A program made the position numbers and the translations under genes. 63,679 nucleotides of DNA from Candidatus Methanophagales archaeon (GTDB taxonomy: Archaea > Halobacteriota > Syntropharchaeia > Alkanophagales > Methanospirareceae). The stretch spans positions 1 through 63,679 of the forward strand of contig JAFNKG010000006.1 of the NCBI GenBank assembly GCA_017883965.1, in the 5' to 3' direction. A model generated the notes under the pieces. It was given only the letters and a program-made list of their open reading frames with translations. It was not told where the DNA came from and did no database searches. Positions 51,572 through 59,872 of this stretch are shown here, piece after piece. How positions within the stretch are numbered: position 1 is the first letter of the stretch; each line of letters opens with the position of its first letter.

Positions 51572-53662
51572 ATGAGTTCCGATACTGACATTTCACAATA
51601 CCTGAATGTGTTTCTGGAAGAGACAAAAGAGCACTTACAGATGTTTACACAGGCTTTGATAGACCTCGAAGAGGCTGATGCTGAGCGTGCTGCCGAAGCG
51701 TTAAACAAGGCTTTTCGCGCCGCTCACACGATAAAGGGTATGGCAGCCTCAATGGACTTCAAGAACATGGAGCAGTTATGCCATTCCACGGAAGACTTGA
51801 TGGACGAGCTCAGGAGTGGCAGCCGCAGTGTAACGCCGGAAATAATTGACTTGCTATTGGTATGCTCCACGAAATTAGAAGAGCTGACCAGCAGTATTGA
51901 GGAAACCGGAAGCGACGACATTGACATCTCCTCGGTGATATTAGAGCTCAGGAGTTTTATGGCGGAGGAAAAGGAAGAAGAAAAAGAAGAGGAAGAAGGA
52001 AAAGCTGAAGCTGAAGCAGTGCAAAAAGAAAAAATCACAGTGCAAAAAGAATATGACAAAATAGAGAAGGAGGTGAGGGAAGGACGTAAAACATACGAGA
52101 TAAAAGTTTCATTGGACAAAAGTTGTGAGTTTAGAGCTGCAAGAAGTTTCTTAGCGTTACATAACCTTGCGGAAATTGGAGAAATTGTCAAAACGGTTCC
52201 ATCGCAGGATGATATAGAAAAAGAGAAGTTTGAGTTCGAATTCGAGGTGATTTTGGCGACTGACGCAAATGAAGATGCCGTGAAGAAGGCTCTCGCAGCG
52301 GTTGCAGACATAGAAAAAGTGGATATAAGCGAAGGGAAAGAAGAAGTAAGACCCGAAGCAGGAGCACGTGTTGCTGAAGAGGAAAAAGAAGTTTCGAAAT
52401 CAAAAGAGGTGAAGAGAAAGGATAAAGGAAAAGAAAAAGAGGATGCATTAAAGAGTGTTCGTATAAGCATAGATAAACTGGATACCGTAGTTAACTTCGT
52501 GGGCGAGCTCGTGATAAGCAAAGGCAGGCTTATCCAGATTGGCAAGGAGCACGAAATAGAAGAATTAAGTAGCACGATGGCTGTTGTCGAAAGAACGATA
52601 AGTGACTTGCAATACGAAGTGACGCAGATGAAGATGATTCCGGTGGAGAACGTGTTTAACAGATTTCCGAAGCTCGTTCGCGACCTTTACAGAGCGCAGG
52701 GGAAAGAGGTTGAATTCATAACCGAGGGAAAGGAGATAGAACTCGACAGGACTGTTCTGGACGAGATAGTGGACCCCGTAGTCCATTTGCTTAGAAACTC
52801 CGTTGATCATGGAATAGAGCTGCCGGAAGAGCGAGAAAGGAAAGGAAAAAGCAGAAAAGGCAGGATAAAGCTGGTTGCACAGCGTGAAACCGGACACGTA
52901 ACGATAAGCGTAGAGGACGACGGGAAGGGCTTAGATCCGGATAAACTAAAGGAGAAAGCGGTTAAGAGGGGACTCAAGTCTGCCGAAGAAGCTTCTAAGC
53001 TCACGGATGAGGACGCATTTAAACTCATCTTCATGTCCGGATTCAGCACGGCAGAAAAAACTACTGAGGTCTCAGGGCGCGGCGTAGGCATGGGTGTGGT
53101 GAAGACGAAGGTAGAAGCACTGGGTGGTCTTGTGGATATCCAGTCCAAAATGGATATGGGGACAAAAATAACGTTGAAGTTACCGCTTACCACCGCCATC
53201 ATTCAAGCACTGCTCGTGGACGTCAGCGATAAAATTTATGCCATCCCGTTAACAAATGTGAACGAGATTATAAGCGTGTTTAAGGACGATATAGAAACGA
53301 TACATGAGGCAAAGGTAACAATACTCCGTGGTTCCATATTACCACTTGTTATGCTGGAATCTATTTTTGGACTCTTTGCTAATCCTGGTAATGGTAATGG
53401 TGGTAATGGTAATGGTGGTAATGGCAATGGTGGTAATGGCAATGGCAACCGCAAACATAAGGATAAATTCGTTGTGGTTATCGTGGAAAGGAGCGAAGGT
53501 CGGATAGGTTTAGTTGTGGACGCTGCACTCGAAGAGCAGGAGATAGTGGTAAAGCCACCGGATGAACGTTTTAAGGATGTTACAGGGGTCGGCGGCTTCA
53601 CAATTCTCGGTGATGGTGGTGTCATCCCAATACTTGACGTCTCTACGTTAACTCTGGCTTGA
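51572..53662 (+). CDS. cheA: Chemotaxis histidine kinase CheA
   Basis: ATG 51572 gives 696 residues. P1 has the phosphorylated His52 (RAAHTIKGMAASMDF). A Lys/Glu-rich linker and a P2-like part (FEFEFEVILATDANEDA) follow, then P3 dimerisation and P4 kinase (LRNSVDHGIELPEER; SVEDDGKGLDPDKL; GRGVGMGVV). P5, the CheW-like part, holds a Gly-Asn repeat (GNGNGGNGNGG). CheA phosphorylates CheY and CheB. All kinase motifs are intact. The stop of cheB overlaps the frame. Confidence 0.96.
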   Translation: MSSDTDISQYLNVFLEETKEHLQMFTQALIDLEEADAERAAEALNKAFRAAHTIKGMAASMDFKNMEQLCHSTEDLMDELRSGSRSVTPEIIDLLLVCSTKLEELTSSIEETGSDDIDISSVILELRSFMAEEKEEEKEEEEGKAEAEAVQKEKITVQKEYDKIEKEVREGRKTYEIKVSLDKSCEFRAARSFLALHNLAEIGEIVKTVPSQDDIEKEKFEFEFEVILATDANEDAVKKALAAVADIEKVDISEGKEEVRPEAGARVAEEEKEVSKSKEVKRKDKGKEKEDALKSVRISIDKLDTVVNFVGELVISKGRLIQIGKEHEIEELSSTMAVVERTISDLQYEVTQMKMIPVENVFNRFPKLVRDLYRAQGKEVEFITEGKEIELDRTVLDEIVDPVVHLLRNSVDHGIELPEERERKGKSRKGRIKLVAQRETGHVTISVEDDGKGLDPDKLKEKAVKRGLKSAEEASKLTDEDAFKLIFMSGFSTAEKTTEVSGRGVGMGVVKTKVEALGGLVDIQSKMDMGTKITLKLPLTTAIIQALLVDVSDKIYAIPLTNVNEIISVFKDDIETIHEAKVTILRGSILPLVMLESIFGLFANPGNGNGGNGNGGNGNGGNGNGNRKHKDKFVVVIVERSEGRIGLVVDAALEEQEIVVKPPDERFKDVTGVGGFTILGDGGVIPILDVSTLTLA
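53383..53449 (+). repeat. Gly-Asn-coding microsatellite in cheA
   Basis: Tandem ggtaatggtaatggt-type units of 6-9 bases code for (GN/GGN) repeats in the CheW-like P5 domain. The spread of pure repeat units suggests slippage and length variation. Confidence 0.8.
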
Positions 53663-53680
53663 TAAAAAAGGAGGAAAAAA

Positions 53681-54367
53681 ATGAATGAACTGGTAAAGAA
53701 AATGGATGGAGGAGAAAGGCAAGTGTTTGGGGAGTTAGTGCTCGAGTTAAACGATTTTCAGAAGGACGCACTCCGCGAACTTGGTAACATTGCGTCGTGT
53801 CATGCGGTAACGTCTCTGGCAGAGATGACGGGATTGACAATAGATATTGAAGTGCCAAGTGTGGAAGTCGTGTTGATAGAGAATGCGAAAAAACTGATAG
53901 AGGCAGAGAGAATAGTTGCGGGAATCTTCGTTCAGGTTGACGGCGGATTCTCCGGCTATTTACAGGTTCTGTTCCCTGAGCGAAGCGCTCTCAGTCTCGT
54001 TAATTTTCTCCTCTGCAGGATGCCCGGTGAGACGAAAAACATAGAAACAGAAATGGAGGAATCTGCGTTAATGGAAACGGGTAACATATTAGCTGGTTCG
54101 TTCTGTGATGCTATTGCGGACTTTCTTCACTTTTCGCTGATGCCATCTCCGCCCTCTTTTGCTTTTGATATGATGGGCGCAATGGTGGAAGACGCAATAA
54201 TAGCAGTAGTACAAGCACAAGAAACCGAGCACTTTATCCTGTTCAAATGCGATTTTCAGGGAGAAAACGAGAAAGGAATCTATGGCTATATCCTGCTGTT
54301 TCCACACCAGAACAGTCTAAGAGACATACTATCTTCGCTTGAGGTAGCAGCAGCAAGGGTGGAATAA
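53681..54367 (+). CDS. cheC: CheC phosphatase 1
   Basis: The 228 residues have two CheC active sites of the D/S-x3-E-x2-N type: DALRELGN near 28 with a later Pro, and SALMETGN near 130. CheC dephosphorylates CheY-P and binds CheD. GGAGGAAAAAA precedes the ATG. It is the first of three tandem copies. The central region (EMEESALMETGN to MMGAMVE) is almost identical in DNA to CheC3. Confidence 0.92.
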   Translation: MNELVKKMDGGERQVFGELVLELNDFQKDALRELGNIASCHAVTSLAEMTGLTIDIEVPSVEVVLIENAKKLIEAERIVAGIFVQVDGGFSGYLQVLFPERSALSLVNFLLCRMPGETKNIETEMEESALMETGNILAGSFCDAIADFLHFSLMPSPPSFAFDMMGAMVEDAIIAVVQAQETEHFILFKCDFQGENEKGIYGYILLFPHQNSLRDILSSLEVAAARVE

Positions 54368-54433
54368 AATGGTTATGGTTATTGAGCGGACCGCTCTAAG
54401 TCGGAATGAGAAAGAAGATAAGGAGGAAAGAAA

Positions 54434-55090
54434 ATGAGCGAAAAAGAAGAAGATTGGGATGGGGATTTAGAGTTTGAGCTAAACGCTTTTCAGAAGGATG
54501 CACTCAATGAACTTGGTAACATAGCCTCGTGTCATGCGGTAACGTCCCTGGCAGAGATGACGGGAGTGACAATAGATATTGAAGTGCCAACTGTGGATAT
54601 AGTGTCAATAGAGGATACGGAAAAACTGATAGAGGCAGAGAAAATGGTTGCGGGAATCTTCGTCCAGATTGACGGCGGATTCTCCGGCTACTTACAGGTT
54701 CTGTTTCCAGAGAGAAGCGCGCTCCATCTCGTTGATATTCTCATGGGCAAAACGCCCGGGGAGACGAAAACCATAGCGACTGAAATGGAGGAATCAGCGG
54801 TAGTGGAAATAGGCAACATGCTCGCTTCTTCGTTCTGTGATGGCATAGCGGACTTTTTTCAGTTTTCTCTGATGCCATCTCCGCCCTCTTTTGCTTTTGA
54901 TATGATGGGCGCAATGGTGGAAAGCGCAATAATAGCAGTGGTACAAGCACAAGAAACTGAGCACGTCATTCTGTTCAGATGCGATTTTCAGGAGGAAACC
55001 GAGGGTGGAATCTACGGCTATATCCTGCTGTTTCCACACCCTGACAGTCTAAAAAATATGCTATCCATGCTTGAAGCGGAGGTAAGATAA
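54434..55090 (+). CDS. cheC: CheC phosphatase 2
   Basis: The 218 residues have two active sites, DALNELGN and SAVVEIGN, both complete. It shares its first half more closely with CheC1 than with CheC3. AAGGAGGAAAG lies before the ATG. Two active CheC proteins plus a third altered one may give graded phosphatase activity. Confidence 0.92.
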   Translation: MSEKEEDWDGDLEFELNAFQKDALNELGNIASCHAVTSLAEMTGVTIDIEVPTVDIVSIEDTEKLIEAEKMVAGIFVQIDGGFSGYLQVLFPERSALHLVDILMGKTPGETKTIATEMEESAVVEIGNMLASSFCDGIADFFQFSLMPSPPSFAFDMMGAMVESAIIAVVQAQETEHVILFRCDFQEETEGGIYGYILLFPHPDSLKNMLSMLEAEVR

Positions 55091-55131
55091 GATAAAAGTG
55101 AGATGAAATGAATGGTTATGGAGGAAAGAAA

Positions 55132-55749
55132 ATGAATAAAAGAAAAGAAGTTGGGGATTTGGTGTTTGAACTAAACGCTTTTCAGAAGAATGCACTGAAT
55201 GAACTTGGTTACAGAGCCTCGCGTCATGCGGTAACGTCTCTGGCAGCGATGACAGGAGTGGCAATGAATATTGAAGTGCCAACCGTGGATGTAGTACCGC
55301 TGGAAGATGCGAAAAAACGGATAGATGCAGATAAAAGAGTTGCAGGACTCTTACTTCAGATTGACGGCGGATTCTCCGGCTACTTACAGGTTTTATTCCC
55401 GGAACTAAGCGCTTTCAGTCTCGTTGACATCCTCCTTGGCAGGATGCCCGGTGAGACGAAAAACATAGAAACAGAAATGGAGGAATCTGCGTTAATGGAA
55501 ACGGGAAACATATTAGCTGGTTCGTTCTGTGATGCCATTGCGGACTTTCTTCACTTTTCGCTGATGCCATCTCCGCCCTCTTTTGCTTTTGATATGATGG
55601 GCGCAATGGTGGAAAATGTAATAATGGCAGTGGCACAAGCACAAGAAACCGAGCACGGAATCTACGGCTATATCACGCTGTTTCCACAACACGACAGTCT
55701 AAAAAATATGCTATCCATGCTTGGCGGAAGTAAGATAAAAGTGAGATGA
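55132..55749 (+). CDS. CheC-like protein 3, one active site degenerate
   Basis: ATG 55132 with GGAGGAAAG is preferred over ATG 55108. Of 205 residues, the first site reads NALNELGY (Asp to Asn and Asn to Tyr), so it is probably inactive, while the second (SALMETGN) is intact. Near the end it lacks about 14 residues present in CheC1 (HFILFKCDFQGENEK). It may be a CheD-binding or single-site variant. Confidence 0.88.
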   Translation: MNKRKEVGDLVFELNAFQKNALNELGYRASRHAVTSLAAMTGVAMNIEVPTVDVVPLEDAKKRIDADKRVAGLLLQIDGGFSGYLQVLFPELSAFSLVDILLGRMPGETKNIETEMEESALMETGNILAGSFCDAIADFLHFSLMPSPPSFAFDMMGAMVENVIMAVAQAQETEHGIYGYITLFPQHDSLKNMLSMLGGSKIKVR

Positions 55750-55750
55750 A

Positions 55751-56260
55751 ATGGCTGCTGAAAGATTTAACCCGGAATTAGAAGATGAGGTGGAAAAGCA
55801 ATATGCGGGTATCGGAGAAATGAAGATAGCGCATAATCCGGGCTTGCTAATAGTAATGGGAATTGGCTCTTGCATAGCACTTGCTCTTTACGACGGGTAT
55901 GTAAAAGTGGGAGGAATAGCACATATAATGCTTCCGGATAGTAGGGGCGGTAGGAGGACGAAAAAGAGCTGTAAGTTTGCAGACGTAGCTGTTCTTATAC
56001 TGTTAGAGGAAATGCTGCGACATGATGCTAAGAAGAAGCAGATAGTAGCGAAGATAGCAGGTGGTGCATCAATGTTCTCAGTGATGGACACACTACAGAT
56101 AGGAGAGAAGAACGCAATAGTAGTCAAAGAAGCGCTAAAGGAGGAGGGAATAAAGCTCGTCGCAGAGGACATCGGCGGGAATTATGCCCGGAGTGTAATT
56201 CTGGATACTTGCACTGGAGAATTGACAGTGAAGGCGAAAGGCGGGGTTAAAAGTATCTGA
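55751..56260 (+). CDS. cheD: Chemotaxis glutamine deamidase CheD
   Basis: The 169 residues contain GIGSCIALALYD (catalytic Cys) and VGGIAHIMLPDS (catalytic His) with KIAGGASMF. CheD deamidates MCP glutamines and partners CheC. It starts one base after the cheC3 stop, so the genes are coupled. N-terminal 20 residues are an acidic extension. Confidence 0.94.
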   Translation: MAAERFNPELEDEVEKQYAGIGEMKIAHNPGLLIVMGIGSCIALALYDGYVKVGGIAHIMLPDSRGGRRTKKSCKFADVAVLILLEEMLRHDAKKKQIVAKIAGGASMFSVMDTLQIGEKNAIVVKEALKEEGIKLVAEDIGGNYARSVILDTCTGELTVKAKGGVKSI

Positions 56261-56320
56261 CGATGATGCAAGTTCAAAAATTGCCAAAATCGAGAAATTG
56301 GAAACAGGAGGGGTTGTCTA

Positions 56321-57661
56321 ATGAAAAAACAGAAAAAAAGCAGAATTCTGGTAATGGCTATCCTCTTAGCTGCTGCTTGCTTTCTCACTTATTATTTTCA
56401 TCTGATACTCAAAACCGATGTTGTTTTTAGCCACTTCTTTTATGTCCCAATTATCTTAGCAGCAGTGTGGTGGAGAAGAAAAGGTGTAGTTGTGGCTATA
56501 TTTTTAGCGGCGTTGCTGATTTTCAGCCATTTTTTTATTAGATTGGGTGTGGAGGAAACTATTAATGATTTGATTAGCGCTCTTATGTTTATAGCTGTTG
56601 CCCTTGTGACTGCTATTTTATGTGAGAATATTGTAAAGTCGCATGAGGGGCTAAAAAAAGAGAAGATTTTTTCTTCAAATATAATCGCTACCGTCCCGGA
56701 TTCTTTGGTTGTTGTTGATAAAGATTTGAGGATAAAGAAAGCGAATCTAACCTTCTACAACGTATTTCAAACGGAACCAGAAAAGGTAATAGGCTGCTGC
56801 ATAACCGATATACTGGGGGATGAAGAAGGAAAACTCAGCACTGAACTGAATAAATTGCTTGGAACCAAAACTCCCGTAGAGAACCTTGAGCTGCAATATC
56901 AATCAGAAAAGCTGGGTGAACGGATATTCAATCTCTCAGCGAGAGGGATAATAGTTACAGAAGGAGAAGAGGAAGAAGGAGTATTGATTGTGATAGGAGA
57001 CATCAACGAGCGGAAGCGAACGGAAGAGCAAATTAAGACTTCGCTCAAAGAAAAAGAAGTGCTTCTGCAGGAGATTCACCACCGTGTCAAGAACAATTTG
57101 CAGCTCATTTCCAGTCTGCTCAAGCTTCAGTCTCGATATATCAAGGAGAAACAGGATGTTGAGATGTTCAAAGAGAGCCAGAACCTGATAAAATCTTTGG
57201 CTCTTATTCACGAGAGACTTTACCAGTCCAAAGACCTGGCGAACATTGATTTCAAAGGATACATCGAGAATCTGGTAAACAGCTTGTTTCGGTCTTATGG
57301 AATTGATAGAGATAAAATTGCACTGACGATAGATGTAAAGGATGTTTTGCTCGGAGTGGATGCCGCCATTCCCTGTGGATTGATCATCAATGAACTGGTT
57401 TCTAATTCCCTGAAGTACGCCTTTCCAGAAGGCAAAACAGGTGAAATTAACATATCTTTCCACCCAACCGATGAAAACGAGATTGAACTGGTATTCAGCG
57501 ATAACGGTGTCGGTATGCCGGAAGATTTGGATTTCAGAAATACTGAATCATTAGGTTTGCATCTGGTCACCATTTTAGCAGAAGATCAGCTTCAGGGTAA
57601 AATTGAACTAAATGGAACCGAAGGAACTAAATTTCAAATTAAATTTAGGGAGGAGAAATAA
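56321..57661 (+). CDS. Membrane sensor histidine kinase (PAS, HisKA_2)
   Basis: The 446 residues begin with about four hydrophobic helices ([45 protein letters not shown]). A PAS domain spans about 115-240. The kinase part has [20 protein letters not shown] (HisKA_2 His) and an HATPase with [16 protein letters not shown] and [10 protein letters not shown]. It senses an unknown signal. Start follows AACAGGAGGGG. The next gene's ATG overlaps its stop. Confidence 0.9.
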   Translation: MKKQKKSRILVMAILLAAACFLTYYFHLILKTDVVFSHFFYVPIILAAVWWRRKGVVVAIFLAALLIFSHFFIRLGVEETINDLISALMFIAVALVTAILCENIVKSHEGLKKEKIFSSNIIATVPDSLVVVDKDLRIKKANLTFYNVFQTEPEKVIGCCITDILGDEEGKLSTELNKLLGTKTPVENLELQYQSEKLGERIFNLSARGIIVTEGEEEEGVLIVIGDINERKRTEEQIKTSLKEKEVLLQEIHHRVKNNLQLISSLLKLQSRYIKEKQDVEMFKESQNLIKSLALIHERLYQSKDLANIDFKGYIENLVNSLFRSYGIDRDKIALTIDVKDVLLGVDAAIPCGLIINELVSNSLKYAFPEGKTGEINISFHPTDENEIELVFSDNGVGMPEDLDFRNTESLGLHLVTILAEDQLQGKIELNGTEGTKFQIKFREEK

Positions 57662-59595
57662 TGGCACAGATATTGGTTGTTGAAGATGAAAGGGTTGTTG
57701 CCGAAGACATACAAAGAAGCTTGCAGAGTTTTGGATATGCTGTTCCCGCAATAGTGGCTACCGGAGAGGATGCTATTAAAAAGGTAGAAGAGTATAAACC
57801 GGATATAGTCCTGATGGATATTGTACTACGGGGTGAAATGGACGGAATTGAAGCTGCTAACCAAATACGCTCCCGTTTCAATATCCCTATTATATATCTC
57901 ACTGCGCATACAGATGAAAAAAGGCTGAAGCGGGCAAAAATAACTGAGCCTTTTGGATATATTATCAAACCCTTCGAAGATAGGGAAGTATATACCGCCA
58001 TTGAGATGGCTCTCTACAAATATGGGATGGAGAAGAAATTAAAAGAGAGCGAAAAGTGGCTTTCCATAACACTCAAGAGTATCGGCGATGCAGTGATTGC
58101 CACGGACACAAAGGGTTATGTGATATTTATGAATCTTGTTGCCCAGTCCTTGACCGGCTGGAAGCATGAAGAGGCTGTCGGGAAGCCACTGAAAGATATC
58201 TTCAACATTATAAACGAAGAAACAGGTAAACAGGTCGAGAATCCCATAAAGAAGGCAATCCAAGAAGGTATTGCCGCTGATCTGACGAATCGTGCTTTAT
58301 TAATAGCTAAAGACGGAATGAAAACGTCTATTGAGGATAGCTGTGCGCCAATTAGAGATGACAAAGGGGACATCGTTGGTGGCGTCCTGGTTTTCCGTGA
58401 CATTACCGAGCGCAAATGGGCAGAGGAGGAGCGAGAAAAGATGCAAGCCCAGCTCCTCCAGGCGCAGAAGCTGGAAGCTATTGGAAGATTGACTGCCGGG
58501 ATTGCCCATGACTTCAACAATATGCTGTTAGTTATTCAAGGGTACACCAATATGTTGATGATGAAAGTTGATGAGACAGACCCTTTGCATGGGTATCTGA
58601 AGGAGATATATCTTACCTGTACGTCTGTGGCTGACCTCATCAGTAAGTTGCTTCTTTTCAGCCGCAAGCAGCCAATGAAGCTTACCTCGCTCAATATCAA
58701 CAGGGCGGTTGATGACTTGCTAAAGATGCTCAACCGCCTCATCGGTGAGAACATTGCCGTCAGCACTGACCTGGAGCCAGACCTCTGGATGGTCCGAGCT
58801 GATGAAGGAAATATTGAGCACGTGATTATGAATCTGGTGGTCAATGCCAGAGATGCCATGTCCATGACTAACGGCGGGAATCTCACTATCAAGACCGAAA
58901 ATGTGACCCTGGACGAAGACCTCTGCAAGGTTATCCCCGAAGCGCGACCCGGCAAATTTGTTTCTCTCTCTGTTGCGGACACCGGTGTCGGCATGGATAA
59001 AAAAACCATTCAGCGCATCTTTGAACCTTTTTTTAGCACCAAGGATGCTGGTGCGGGTACCGGACTTGGACTGTCCGTTGTCTATGGCATTGTCAAAGAG
59101 CACGGAGGATGGATAAATGTTTACAGTGAGCCCGGGCAAGGCTCAACGCTCAAGTTCTACCTGCCTGCTTTTTCCGTAAAGCAAAAAGATGAAACTGAAG
59201 AGAAGATTTTGTTGCAGGAACTTCAGGGCAGTGGCGAACGGATTCTGCTGGTGGAGGATGAAGAAAAAGTCCGTGATGTTATCACAATGATGCTTCGTGA
59301 AAACGGCTACATTGTATTTGGGGCTGCAAGTGCGGGAGAGGCGCTGGACATCTTTGAGCGAGAAAAGGGGAAGTTCCACATGGTCTTCATCGACGTGGTC
59401 CTACCCGATAAAAGCGGTCTTCAATTGGTTGACCAACTCCTTTCTCGCAAACCCGAACTCCCGGTCCTGCTGAGCAGTGGCTACGTAGATTCAAAATCGC
59501 ATGGGTCCGTCATACGCAAAAGAGGATTTCGATTTCTACAGAAACCTTACGCCTTAACCGAACTGCTTCGTGCTATTAGAGAAACTATAGAATAG
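57661..59595 (+). CDS. Hybrid response regulator-PAS-histidine kinase-receiver protein
   Basis: This 644-residue soluble protein has REC (MDIVLRGEMDG) at 1-125, PAS (IGDAVIATDTKGYVIF) at 135-260, HisKA (GIAHDFNNMLLVIQGYTNML) at 270-340, HATPase (NLVVNARDAMS; GVGMDKKTI; GTGLGLSVVYG) to about 500, and a C-terminal REC (FIDVVLPDKSGLQ). Such proteins relay phosphate from an input partner, likely the upstream kinase, to another receiver. A role in the chemotaxis network is possible by location only. Confidence 0.9.
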   Translation: MAQILVVEDERVVAEDIQRSLQSFGYAVPAIVATGEDAIKKVEEYKPDIVLMDIVLRGEMDGIEAANQIRSRFNIPIIYLTAHTDEKRLKRAKITEPFGYIIKPFEDREVYTAIEMALYKYGMEKKLKESEKWLSITLKSIGDAVIATDTKGYVIFMNLVAQSLTGWKHEEAVGKPLKDIFNIINEETGKQVENPIKKAIQEGIAADLTNRALLIAKDGMKTSIEDSCAPIRDDKGDIVGGVLVFRDITERKWAEEEREKMQAQLLQAQKLEAIGRLTAGIAHDFNNMLLVIQGYTNMLMMKVDETDPLHGYLKEIYLTCTSVADLISKLLLFSRKQPMKLTSLNINRAVDDLLKMLNRLIGENIAVSTDLEPDLWMVRADEGNIEHVIMNLVVNARDAMSMTNGGNLTIKTENVTLDEDLCKVIPEARPGKFVSLSVADTGVGMDKKTIQRIFEPFFSTKDAGAGTGLGLSVVYGIVKEHGGWINVYSEPGQGSTLKFYLPAFSVKQKDETEEKILLQELQGSGERILLVEDEEKVRDVITMMLRENGYIVFGAASAGEALDIFEREKGKFHMVFIDVVLPDKSGLQLVDQLLSRKPELPVLLSSGYVDSKSHGSVIRKRGFRFLQKPYALTELLRAIRETIE

Positions 59596-59604
59596 AGCCA
59601 AGCT

Positions 59605-59845
59605 AAACGTAATCTCTCAATATCTTGTGGACGAAATCCTAAGCACTAAATCCGAATAAGCCCTTTCAGGGCTTGCGGGGACATGGGCGGAGCCCATGAC
59701 TAAACAAATCCTAATAACCAAAATTACAAATTCAAAACTAAGCCCTTTACAAAGTCTTACAGGCTCGTATGGTGGTTTTGTTATTTGAATTTAGAATTTT
59801 GAAATTGTTTAGGGTTTAGAAATTAGAGTTTAGGATTTTCCCCTC
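59605..59845. repeat. Compound family D and A repeats
   Basis: Family D (ctcaatatcttgtggacg and cctaagcactaaat) at about 59611-59650, family A at 59658-59699 in reverse orientation, a degenerate second A at 59739-59768 and more D-like text to 59845. The block lies between convergent genes. Confidence 0.65.
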
Positions 59846-59872
59846 TTTATTGAGCAAATACAGCTAAAAGGG

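Noticed and set aside
51724..52575. A 283-codon minus-strand frame in cheA
   Set aside because: Serine-rich antisense of the Glu/Lys-rich CheA linker; no family features.
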